Shown: positions 1-7,799 of the stretch, piece after piece
How positions within the stretch are numbered: the first letter of the stretch is position 1
Layout of the letters: the number at the start of each line of letters is the position of its first letter
NCBI RefSeq assembly: GCF_004376845.1
Contig: NZ_SNUW01000016.1
Span: forward strand, 1-40,752
Source of the DNA: Psychromonas algarum
Lineage (GTDB): Bacteria > Pseudomonadota > Gammaproteobacteria > Enterobacterales > Psychromonadaceae
Length of the DNA: 40,752 nucleotides
Direction of reading: 5' to 3'
The notes under the pieces: generated by a model
What the model was told of the DNA's origin: nothing
What the model saw: the letters and a program-made list of their open reading frames with translations, nothing else
Database searches by the model: none
Translations under genes and position numbers: made by a program

Positions 1-122
1 ATGAAACACAAATCAACGTGTGTGTAAGCAATGCTGTAGGGGTAAATGAGGTAACCACCAGCGAAGTTACTATTAATGGTGAAACAATCACTTGGACTGG
101 CCCGGTTAACATTATTCGTTAA
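1..122 (+). CDS. 3' end of an unidentified protein gene (truncated by window edge)
   Basis: An open frame runs in from the left edge (first full codon at position 3) to a TAA at 120-122, giving about 39 residues that end in WTGPVNIIR. The tail is rich in Thr, Val, Asn and Ile, as in a beta-structured surface or secreted domain, but I recognise no family. A strong terminator starts about 20 bases after the stop, which supports this being a real gene end. Too little is visible to assign a function. Confidence 0.55.
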   Translation, partial: ETQINVCVSNAVGVNEVTTSEVTINGETITWTGPVNIIR

Positions 123-142
123 ATAAAGTTAATTTAAGCCAT

Positions 143-181
143 AAAAAATCCGGTTTAACAAAATGTTAAACCGGATTTTTT
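143..181. terminator. Bidirectional Rho-independent terminator
   Basis: A perfect 13-bp stem (148-160 with 164-176) and a 3-base loop are flanked by an A run (143-147) and a T run (177-181). It can therefore end transcription from both directions: the truncated plus-strand gene on the left and the minus-strand exonuclease gene on the right. Confidence 0.9.
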
Positions 182-216
182 ATTCTGCGTTTTATTTAAT
201 ATCAGATCAATTCAGT

Positions 217-942
217 TTAAATCGGTCTCGTATAATCAAAGTGCATGTGCCGGACACTTGAATCTGTCCCTTCAAAAAGTAACTTCAGCAACGCTAAATA
301 TAATTCACCTGTTGCTAATGAATCAACCAAGGCACCATGTGCAGAATATTCCGGTAAATTATGACGCTCACGGATTGATCCTAAACGAAAGTCTGCCGTC
401 TCTGAATTGTTTTTATACATATGCAGAGATTTCTCAATTTGTAGCGTATCCACCCATAACAATGGCAATGGTGGCAAACCATACTCTTGTTCGATGTAAT
501 AATTTAAAAAGCTTTTCTCAACAATACTGCCATGCACAAGGATCACTTTACCAACAAACTTCGCAAGTAATTCATCCATAACCACTTTTAGAGGTAATCC
601 TTGCTCGAGCATTTCAGGCACAATATGATTAATAACGGCTGTTTCTGCATTGATATGTTCAGCACAAAAGATAAAGGTTTCTTCAGCCTGACTTAATATC
701 AGTTGCTGTTTAATCAGAGGTAAATAACCAACACTTAATAAAGAATCTGTTTTAGGCTCAAAACCTGATGTTTCAAAATCTACCGATAAATAATCTAGCG
801 AAAATATATCATCATCTAATTCAGGTAAAGGTGCTAACAATAACGCTTTTAAGTTATCTGGTAGCTTATATTTTGCAAGATAAGCCTCACGCTCTCGCTT
901 CAACTTATTTAATGGATGAAAGTAACTAAAGATAGTACTCAT
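217..942 (-). CDS. DnaQ-like (DEDDh) 3'-5' exonuclease
   Basis: A 241-residue protein of the DNA polymerase III epsilon/RNase T exonuclease fold, predicted to remove nucleotides from DNA or RNA 3' ends using two metal ions. Motif I is visible as DFETSG (D55, E57) and motif III as H202-x4-D207 in HGALVDSLATGEL. In motif II (H137-G-S-I-V-E142) the usual Asp is a Glu, which may be normal for this subfamily. The N-terminal 50 residues are basic and helical and precede the nuclease domain. It lies 85 bases downstream of the CNB-CBS-nucleotidyltransferase gene on the same strand, a pairing I know from other marine gammaproteobacteria, so the two are probably co-transcribed. The start is supported by an AAGGGAAG ribosome-binding site. 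It is not the replicative epsilon subunit; the substrate is unknown. Confidence 0.85.
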   Translation of the reverse strand: MSTIFSYFHPLNKLKREREAYLAKYKLPDNLKALLLAPLPELDDDIFSLDYLSVDFETSGFEPKTDSLLSVGYLPLIKQQLILSQAEETFIFCAEHINAETAVINHIVPEMLEQGLPLKVVMDELLAKFVGKVILVHGSIVEKSFLNYYIEQEYGLPPLPLLWVDTLQIEKSLHMYKNNSETADFRLGSIRERHNLPEYSAHGALVDSLATGELYLALLKLLFEGTDSSVRHMHFDYTRPI

Positions 943-1026
943 AGCTTCCCTTTTAAACTTAATATTTATAGCAATTGCTTAATCGACGCATTATTTTTGA
1001 TAGCTCACTTTGCAGTGAGCAAACCA

Positions 1027-2892
1027 TTATTCGCGGGTAAATTTCAGTTTTGTGTATTCTTGTAAATCGGCAATAATTCTAAATGCATCTTTTAAATGCT
1101 TTCTTTCAAAGCTACCAAATGAATTAGGATCAATATTATTATCAGGCACTCTGCCCTCTTTTAATGCCATTAATTGCTGCGATAAACGTATCTGAGTTAA
1201 GAATTGGAATGCACCCTGTACATTCTTAAGCATATCTTCACTTAATAATTTATGTTCATAAGCATGGTTGTAACGCGCCATTGTTTCTGCGGTTTCTGAA
1301 CCCGACGACAGACCATAAATTCGCGCTAAATCAACTAATAAGTTAATAGCATAACGTTTGATATTTAATGTTTTAGAGTTTTCACCACTTTTTTCTAATA
1401 CAAGTGAATTAAAGATCCCTAAAGGTGGATTAACAGATACCGAGTCACGTACTAATGAAGATAAGAATACATGAGATTTCTGAATAGAATCAAACAAATG
1501 CTTTTGTAGTTCAGTATTAAAAGATTCTTTGCCGTGCAACCAGCGAGTTTCTAAGAATACCGTTACATTTAATAAACTGTCATATTCAGGATTAGAAACC
1601 CATTTGCTATAAGAGGCTTTCCACACTTTTAATGGCATACACCATTTAGGGTTCATCGCCATAAATTTACCCGTACATAATGGGAATGCACAAGCATCAA
1701 GTGCGTTACATACCCACTCGGCTAATTCTCTAAAATAAGCGCGATCTTCGGTAGTTGCATCATCAGATAAAATAATGGCATTGTCTTGATCTGACAGCAT
1801 GTGCACTTCATTACGAGCATGAGAACCCGCTACAATCCATGCATAATCACATGGCGGCTCACCAAAATGATCTTCAGCCATTTGTAGTAAGCGACGGTTA
1901 TATGAATCCATGATCATGGTCATTACATGACCAGTGATATCTGCACTTACTTGACCTTCTACTAACGCTTCGAAAATAGCTTGGCGCTCAGATGTTAATG
2001 CTGTTAGGTCGGAAATGGTGTTGGCATATTTTATTTTTTCAATTAAGAAAACAGCCTGAATTTTATTATTACGCACTAAATGAGTTGTGGTTATAACGCC
2101 CACAACATTACTACCATCAACAACAGGTAAGCTACGCACATTATTTTGCATCATCATTGATGACGCTTTTAAAACTAAATCAGAAGGTGCAACAGTTAAT
2201 GGATGAGGTGTCATGATTTCTTTGACTGGACGATTAATATCTAAACCCGCAACAATGACTCGTTTAGTCATATCACGGTCAGTCACTAAACCAATAATTT
2301 CACCATTTTCTTTTATTACCGCTGTTGGTGAACACACATCCATTATTTCTCTTGCTACTTCTCTAATGGGCGTACTAGAGTCAACAACCACAATTTTATT
2401 ACTAGCAACTTCAGATACTTTTTTAACAAAAACCCCTTTTTCACTATCTGACCAAACAACATCCAATGCAGAATGTAAACGTACTTGTACGTTACTCGCA
2501 AAGTGTTCAGCAAAATCAGGATATTCTTCAAGTAGGCTTAATAAATCAGAGTGAGGAATTAAATATAATAAGGTATTTTCAATGGCTGTCGCACTGTAAC
2601 CTTCTTGCAGTTCTGTTTGGCTTTCATCTAAAAAAGTGAAACCGAATAAGTCTTCAGCACCTAATTTAGCTCGCAACATACCGTTATGTTTACGCTGTTC
2701 CATAGATCCAGTACGAATAACATAAAGGTAACGAAGTTCATGCTCTCCGCCAAAGTGAACCTGCTCGCCTTTGGCTAAGTAAGTAATATTAATACAACAA
2801 GCAATTTTACGTTGTAACTCTTTAGGTAATTTATCAAAAGGGTCAATTGAGGCAAGAAAATCACGAATATTGGGAATTAATGTTTGAGACAT
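1027..2892 (-). CDS. CNB-CBS-DUF294 putative nucleotidyltransferase signalling protein
   Basis: A 621-residue cytoplasmic protein with four parts: a cyclic-nucleotide-binding-like domain (about 15-140), a pair of CBS domains (about 165-290), a GlnD-type nucleotidyltransferase core (DUF294; G356-S with D368-x-D370 in a GSHARNEV...SDQDNA motif) and a helical DUF294 C-terminal domain. CBS pairs usually bind adenine nucleotides, so a nucleotide-sensing transferase acting on a protein or small molecule is the natural guess; the target is unknown. I chose the ATG at 2892 over an in-frame one at 2913 because AAAGGA lies at the right distance before it and the sequence MSQTLIPNIRDFL begins the first domain. 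In other gammaproteobacteria this gene and the following exonuclease often lie beside acetate uptake or activation genes; none is present here. Confidence 0.88.
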   Translation of the reverse strand: MSQTLIPNIRDFLASIDPFDKLPKELQRKIACCINITYLAKGEQVHFGGEHELRYLYVIRTGSMEQRKHNGMLRAKLGAEDLFGFTFLDESQTELQEGYSATAIENTLLYLIPHSDLLSLLEEYPDFAEHFASNVQVRLHSALDVVWSDSEKGVFVKKVSEVASNKIVVVDSSTPIREVAREIMDVCSPTAVIKENGEIIGLVTDRDMTKRVIVAGLDINRPVKEIMTPHPLTVAPSDLVLKASSMMMQNNVRSLPVVDGSNVVGVITTTHLVRNNKIQAVFLIEKIKYANTISDLTALTSERQAIFEALVEGQVSADITGHVMTMIMDSYNRRLLQMAEDHFGEPPCDYAWIVAGSHARNEVHMLSDQDNAIILSDDATTEDRAYFRELAEWVCNALDACAFPLCTGKFMAMNPKWCMPLKVWKASYSKWVSNPEYDSLLNVTVFLETRWLHGKESFNTELQKHLFDSIQKSHVFLSSLVRDSVSVNPPLGIFNSLVLEKSGENSKTLNIKRYAINLLVDLARIYGLSSGSETAETMARYNHAYEHKLLSEDMLKNVQGAFQFLTQIRLSQQLMALKEGRVPDNNIDPNSFGSFERKHLKDAFRIIADLQEYTKLKFTRE

Positions 2893-3354
2893 AAACAATC
2901 CTTTAAAATACAACGAGGCATAATGAAAACCACTCTCTATTGATAGAGAATGGCTTAAATATTAACGCCTGTCTACACTCAGCTTATAGAGTCACTTTAA
3001 AGAGCCTAATAATTTCTGCTTTCGTGATTTGTTTAACATCATGGTTATATGATATTTTTATTAGTAAATCATCAGACTGTTAAAAGGCACACTATTAGCG
3101 GCCTTTTTATTGAACAATCTGCTAGTTAATATAGTCAGAAATCCACTCATTAAATCAAGCTTGTGTTAACTAGGTCACTATAATCGACGCAAATCAATTT
3201 GTCATACAATATAAAATAAAACATTGATCACAACATATTCTAAATAGTTGATATAAGAAGACACACAGAGTGAAAATCACAGGAATGAAAATATTAACTT
3301 AACAGAAGAATGATACTGCTAAGTTAACTATGGCAAATAATCGCTGAATAAAAC
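2893..3354. other. Spacer between the GntR gene and the CNB-CBS gene
   Basis: About 460 bases of AT-rich sequence without a credible ORF. It must hold the promoter of the minus-strand CNB-CBS gene. Visible structures are a small dyad close to that gene's start (CTCTAT-TG-ATAGAG, 2935-2948), a weak hairpin with an AAAAGGC/GCCTTTT stem (3082-3107), and the large hairpin at 3294-3327 described separately. No RNA gene was recognised. Confidence 0.6.
3294..3327 (-). terminator. Hairpin after the GntR gene, possible terminator
   Basis: A 12-bp stem (3294-3305 with 3316-3327) and a 10-base loop begin 28 bases past the GntR stop codon. One position is mismatched on one strand and a wobble pair on the other. 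The following minus-strand sequence is T-rich but broken (TAATATTTTC), so it is a weak intrinsic terminator at best. Confidence 0.45.
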
Positions 3355-4068
3355 TTAATGGCTTGAAGGAAGGCGACGTTTACTTTTATTCAGTAAGTCG
3401 ATATTTGCTTGGCGAGCTTTATTTGCATCACCCGCCATGATCGCTGAATAAATTGCTCTATGTTCATTAATACAAGTACTGCCCTTTACAGAGGAGTGGC
3501 TTATAAAACTTTTAAACATGGTGCACAAAACATTCGCAAACGGTAAATAAAAACTATTGCCTGTTGAAAGAAAAATTAAACGATGAAATTCCATGTCGGC
3601 ATCAGTCCAACTAGCAACATCAAAATCTTTAGCAATATCATCCATTTGCTGAAAAGTAGCCGATAAAGCAATACGCTGCTGTGCGGTGGCATTTTTAGCA
3701 GCTAATGCAGCCGCTTCTGGCTCTAATGCATTACGCAGTGATAAAAAATCACGATATACCGCATCATTATCACCTAAATCAGTTAACCAATCTAAAAGCT
3801 GTGAATCTAAAAAATTCCAGTTTTCTCGCGATGTTACACGAGTACCAACTTTAGGCTTTGATTCTAATAAACCTTTTGAAGTCAATAATTTAATTGCTTC
3901 TCTCAAGGAAGTACGACTTACTTTGAACTGTTCACATAGCGTCATTTCACCAGGAATAATTTCATTTTCTTCAACTTCACCTGAAAGAATTTTACGTGCG
4001 ATTTCACGCGCAACTTGCACATGTAAACTACGTTTTGCTCCTGCGATTTGTACGAATGCGTTCTGCAT
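3355..4068 (-). CDS. FadR-subfamily GntR transcriptional regulator
   Basis: A 237-residue DNA-binding regulator. An N-terminal winged helix-turn-helix (about 12-80; LCEQFKVSRTSLREAIKLL is the recognition region) is followed by an all-helical FCD ligand-binding domain (about 95-230) with the conserved DADMEFHRLIF and NEHRAIYSAI histidines that usually bind a metal and an organic acid. The motif WNFLDSQLLDWL between the domains resembles DgoR-type repressors of sugar-acid (galactonate-like) catabolism, but no such catabolic genes are nearby, so it may act in trans or on itself. The start at 4068 follows a clear AAGGAAGG ribosome-binding site; an upstream in-frame ATG at 4146 would add 26 unrelated residues. 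Confidence 0.88.
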   Translation of the reverse strand: MQNAFVQIAGAKRSLHVQVAREIARKILSGEVEENEIIPGEMTLCEQFKVSRTSLREAIKLLTSKGLLESKPKVGTRVTSRENWNFLDSQLLDWLTDLGDNDAVYRDFLSLRNALEPEAAALAAKNATAQQRIALSATFQQMDDIAKDFDVASWTDADMEFHRLIFLSTGNSFYLPFANVLCTMFKSFISHSSVKGSTCINEHRAIYSAIMAGDANKARQANIDLLNKSKRRLPSSH

Positions 4069-4264
4069 GGGGTTCCTTCCTTTCAATAAATCTTGTCCAA
4101 TAGTAATACAAATGCAAGGAGTTGGATAGAAATTCAAGTAAAGCAATTTTTCTTCTGTGATTTATATTTATAAATAGACCATCGGTATTAGCAATATCAA
4201 TAAAAGTCTTTCATTTTTAACTTGTGATTGGTTTAACTGAAATTATGATTTTTAAGACAGGCAT

Positions 4265-4295
4265 AAAAAAGCTCACCAAATAAAGTGAGCTTTTT
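4265..4295. terminator. Terminator downstream of thyA
   Basis: GCTCAC (4271-4276) pairs with GTGAGC (4285-4290), and the stem is extended by an A run on the left and a T run on the right. It lies 20 bases after the thyA stop and can work on either strand; it also insulates the GntR gene from lgt-thyA transcription. Confidence 0.85.
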
Positions 4296-4313
4296 GCGGT
4301 TAATATTGTTTAT

Positions 4314-5165
4314 TTATACTGCAAATGGATATTTGATTGGTTCATGGCATTGATAATCCACTACTTCAAAATCATCCATCGTTACCCATGTTTCTAAATC
4401 TTCAAGCGACTTAATATTAGGGTTTATTTTTAATTGTGGAGATGGAAAAGGCTCTCTCTTTAATTGTACATCTTGCATCAGTTGCAGTTGGTCTTCGTAA
4501 ATATGGGCATTCACTATTTTATGATAGGCTTTGCCTGCTTTTTTACCGGTAATTTGAGCCATTAAAGCTAAAAAAGCAAATACTTGAACTTGATTAAAAT
4601 TTAACCCTAATGGTACATCGCAAGAACGTTGGTAACTGGTTAAATATAAAGTATCACCTAACAATGAAAATGTATGAGTGTGCATACAAGGGCGCAAGCA
4701 TCCCATATCAAATTCACCTGGATTATAGAAAGTGAGAATTTCTGCCCGATCATCAATGCCATTTTTTAAATTATCTACAATTTTCTTTAACTGATCCAAA
4801 GTGCTGCCATCAGGTTTTGCCCATGCGCGCCCTTGCACACCATAGACTCTACCCATATCATCTTCACCTTTACGGTGTTGATTATTTAACCAAACTTCAT
4901 TCAGGTTAGCATTCGCATCCCATGTTTTAGTACCTAATACACGAAAATCAGCAGCATTATCATAGCCACGGATGTACCCTAAAAATTCAGCTATCGCAGA
5001 CTTATAATAACTTTTACGGGTTGTTATCATTGGAAATTGATTATTGCCAACATCATATTCTAGATCTGCATTAATCACAGTTAAACAACGTTTACCTGTA
5101 CGCTCATTCTCAATCCAAGTGCCTTGGTCAATGATACGTTGACATAAGTCTAAATATTGCTTCAT
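4314..5165 (-). CDS. thyA: Thymidylate synthase
   Basis: Converts dUMP and methylene-tetrahydrofolate to dTMP and dihydrofolate in the cytoplasm. The 283-residue protein contains the catalytic cysteine (C160 in GCLRPC), the dUMP-phosphate-binding RSCD stretch (R180-D183), the LGLNFNQVQ segment that orients dUMP, and the C-terminal YPFAV end typical of ThyA. It is about 20 residues longer than E. coli ThyA, mainly through an insert around residues 90-120, which I know as a variant in other marine gammaproteobacteria. Its ATG overlaps the lgt stop by 4 bases (ATGA), so the two are translationally coupled, as in the E. coli lgt-thyA pair. Confidence 0.97.
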   Translation of the reverse strand: MKQYLDLCQRIIDQGTWIENERTGKRCLTVINADLEYDVGNNQFPMITTRKSYYKSAIAEFLGYIRGYDNAADFRVLGTKTWDANANLNEVWLNNQHRKGEDDMGRVYGVQGRAWAKPDGSTLDQLKKIVDNLKNGIDDRAEILTFYNPGEFDMGCLRPCMHTHTFSLLGDTLYLTSYQRSCDVPLGLNFNQVQVFAFLALMAQITGKKAGKAYHKIVNAHIYEDQLQLMQDVQLKREPFPSPQLKINPNIKSLEDLETWVTMDDFEVVDYQCHEPIKYPFAV

Positions 5166-5977
5166 GACTGTTCACCTTTAGTTGTTTCAACAGGATTATT
5201 TTTATAAGCATAAATCATTAATAATCCACCAATGATAATCATTGGCAACGAAAGAAGTTGTCCCATACTTAAATTCATAGTCAATAAACCTAATTGCGCA
5301 TCGGGCTCTCGTGCAAATTCAATAATAAAGCGGAATACACCGTAACCTAACAAAAATAACCCTGCGACCGAACCAGCCGGTTTAGGTTTACGAATAAAGA
5401 GTAATAGCATGATTAAGAGAACAACACCTTCTAATGCAAATTCATAAAGCTGTGAAGGATGACGCGCAAGAGGGCCTGCATTAGGGAAAATAATACCAAT
5501 AGGTAAATCAGTTACACGCCCCCATAATTCTGAATTAATAAAATTACCAATACGCCCTGCCCCTAATCCAACAGGTAATAGCGGCACAATAAAATCACCA
5601 ACAGATAAAATAGAGCGATTATGTCGTTTTGCATAAATAATAATGGCAGTGACAACACCTAGCACACCACCATGGAACGACATTCCACCTTCCCATATTC
5701 TAAAAATATACAAAGGATTCTCTAAGAAGGTTGGGAATTGATAAAACAATACGTAACCGATACGGCCACCTAAAATAACCCCCATAAATCCAGCAAACAA
5801 TAGATCACTTGCTTGTTCTCGAGTCCAAACACCGTTGGATTTATCACAAACACGGTTTGCCATCCAATATGCAAATGCAAAACCAACAAGGTACATCAGT
5901 CCGTACCAACGAATATCTAAGGGACCAATACTGATAGCGATAGGATCAATATAGGGTAATACATAATGAGATGACAT
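5162..5977 (-). CDS. lgt: Prolipoprotein diacylglyceryl transferase
   Basis: Transfers the diacylglyceryl group from phosphatidylglycerol to the lipobox cysteine of prolipoproteins, the first step of lipoprotein maturation at the inner membrane. The 271-residue polytopic protein has about seven hydrophobic segments and the family signatures: HGG near residue 103 ([11 protein letters not shown]), [14 protein letters not shown] near 142 and the RHPSQLYE motif near 165. Length matches the family. It heads a two-gene unit with thyA. In many relatives lgt directly follows ptsP; here sstT lies between them on the other strand, so lgt needs its own promoter in the spacer to its right. Confidence 0.97.
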   Translation of the reverse strand: MSSHYVLPYIDPIAISIGPLDIRWYGLMYLVGFAFAYWMANRVCDKSNGVWTREQASDLLFAGFMGVILGGRIGYVLFYQFPTFLENPLYIFRIWEGGMSFHGGVLGVVTAIIIYAKRHNRSILSVGDFIVPLLPVGLGAGRIGNFINSELWGRVTDLPIGIIFPNAGPLARHPSQLYEFALEGVVLLIMLLLFIRKPKPAGSVAGLFLLGYGVFRFIIEFAREPDAQLGLLTMNLSMGQLLSLPMIIIGGLLMIYAYKNNPVETTKGEQS

Positions 5978-6499
5978 ATTTTGCTCTGATTAAAAATTTA
6001 AGGGCTATATCATAACGTAATCAAGCAAGAGAGAAAATTGAGTTGGCAACAAATAGAGAAACAAAGTAGTACTTAACTAACCTTATTGTGGAGAAATTTA
6101 ACATGCTTAGCATATTAAATAATCAGCCAAATAAAATTAGGCCTTAAATAGGGATGAACTATGCGCCAAAAAATGATTTAATCCCGCCCAATGACACGAA
6201 ATCAATAAAAGTGCTTTAAATTTAAATAAACAACGAATTTTTAACCATTCATTGCTTATTTATTATTGCTCTTTACTGACAGTTAGATGCGTAATAATTT
6301 ATTCTAATTTTCACGATAAACTCTGATCCATGTTAATTTCAATATCATATTCATCATTACAATAGCGACATTATTATCCATGATGAAAAATCACAGATTT
6401 TTCTGTTATCCCATTGCTTTAACAAAAAGTTAAGCAACTAATTAGCAAACGATTAATAAAAGGTATTATTAACGTTGCAAATACAAATAGGACATATTT
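5978..6499. other. Divergent lgt/sstT spacer
   Basis: 522 bases, very AT-rich, without a credible gene. It must carry promoters for lgt (minus) and sstT (plus), but I cannot place either with confidence. The only clear structure is a perfect inverted repeat, GAAAAATC-ACA-GATTTTTC, at 6385-6403, about 100 bases before sstT; it could be an operator or a short hairpin. Confidence 0.6.
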
Positions 6500-7729
6500 A
6501 TGAGTGCCAACCCGACTCTTATCCAACGTATAATGAACGGTAGTTTAATACTGCAAATTGTTGTTGGTATTATTGCAGGTATCTGCCTTGCGACTTTTGC
6601 TCCAGCAAGTGTGCCATCAATCTCTTTTTTAGGTGGATTTTTTGTTAGTGCATTAAAAGCTGTCGCACCTATTTTAGTATTTATACTTGTTGCTTCTTCT
6701 ATTGCAAACCAAAAGAAAGGTGTTCAAACCAACGTTAAACCAGTATTAAATTTATACTTAATCGGTACCTTATTAGCTTCTATTAGTGCTGTATTGTTCA
6801 GTTACTTCTTCCCTACTTCACTAACTTTGGTAACAAGCAACATTACAGTGACTCCACCAGAAGGAATTGTAGAAGTTTTAAATACTTTATTATTTAAAGT
6901 GGTTGATAATCCAGTTAATGCATTAGTAACAGCAAACTTCATTGGTATTTTAGCTTGGGCTGTAGGTTTAGGTTTAGCGTTACAACATGCTAATGAATCA
7001 ACTAAAAATATGCTTCACGACCTTGCTGAAGCTATTTCTAAAATAGTACACCTAGTGATCCGTTTTGCACCTATTGGTATCTTTGGTTTAGTAGCATCAA
7101 CCGTTGCAAGCACAGGCCTATCATCATTACTAAGCTATTCTCATCTATTGATTGTATTACTTGGTTCAATGTTGTTTATTGCGTTAGTTGTTAACCCACT
7201 GATCGTTTATGTGAAATTAAAAACTAATCCTTACCCTCTTGTATTTAAATGTCTAAAAGAATCAGGTGTTACAGCTTTCTTTACTCGAAGTTCAGCTGCA
7301 AATATCCCTGTTAACATGGAATTATGTAAAAAATTAGATTTACATGAAGATACTTACTCTGTATCAATTCCATTAGGTGCAACGATTAATATGGCGGGTG
7401 CATCAATTACAATCACTGTATTAACATTAGCGGCAGTACATACATTAGGTATTGAGTTTGATATTTTAACTGCAATCTTATTAAGTGTTGTTGCTGCGAT
7501 TTCAGCTTGTGGTACATCAGGTGTTGCCGGTGGTTCATTATTACTGATCCCATTAGCATGTAGCCTATTTGGTATTCCAAATGAAGTAGCGATGCAAGTT
7601 GTTGCAATTGGTTTCATTATTGGTGTTGTACAAGATTCAGCAGAAACTGCATTAAACAGCTCAACAGATGTTATCTTCACTGCTGCAGCTTGTCGTGCAG
7701 AAGAAGTAAAAGCATTCTTAACTAAATAA
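6500..7729 (+). CDS. sstT: Na+/serine-threonine symporter
   Basis: A 409-residue inner-membrane transporter of the dicarboxylate/amino acid:cation symporter (DAACS) family that imports serine and threonine with sodium. Eight or more hydrophobic segments are present. The substrate-site hairpin and TM7 signatures are clear: [19 protein letters not shown], then [23 protein letters not shown] and the Gly/Ser-rich hairpin [17 protein letters not shown]. These match SstT rather than GltP or DctA. It is a single-gene unit on the plus strand, flanked by minus-strand genes and closed by a strong terminator. Confidence 0.95.
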   Translation: MSANPTLIQRIMNGSLILQIVVGIIAGICLATFAPASVPSISFLGGFFVSALKAVAPILVFILVASSIANQKKGVQTNVKPVLNLYLIGTLLASISAVLFSYFFPTSLTLVTSNITVTPPEGIVEVLNTLLFKVVDNPVNALVTANFIGILAWAVGLGLALQHANESTKNMLHDLAEAISKIVHLVIRFAPIGIFGLVASTVASTGLSSLLSYSHLLIVLLGSMLFIALVVNPLIVYVKLKTNPYPLVFKCLKESGVTAFFTRSSAANIPVNMELCKKLDLHEDTYSVSIPLGATINMAGASITITVLTLAAVHTLGIEFDILTAILLSVVAAISACGTSGVAGGSLLLIPLACSLFGIPNEVAMQVVAIGFIIGVVQDSAETALNSSTDVIFTAAACRAEEVKAFLTK

Positions 7730-7758
7730 CAATTTAGTTATTTATAAATACGAACAAT

Positions 7759-7792
7759 AAAAAAAACCGAGCTTATTTGCTCGGTTTTTTTA
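7759..7792. terminator. Bidirectional terminator between sstT and ptsP
   Basis: AACCGAGC (7765-7772) pairs with GCTCGGTT (7779-7786) around a 6-base loop, with A and T runs extending both sides. It sits between two converging genes and serves both. Confidence 0.93.
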
Positions 7793-7799
7793 TATGTGA

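Noticed and set aside
2932-2951. CTCTAT-TG-ATAGAG dyad near the CNB-CBS gene start
   Set aside because: The arms are short and such dyads are common in AT-rich DNA; no known regulator fits.
6381-6403. CRP site before sstT (TCACA half)
   Set aside because: The other half-site does not match at any allowed spacing; the sequence is better seen as an inverted repeat.
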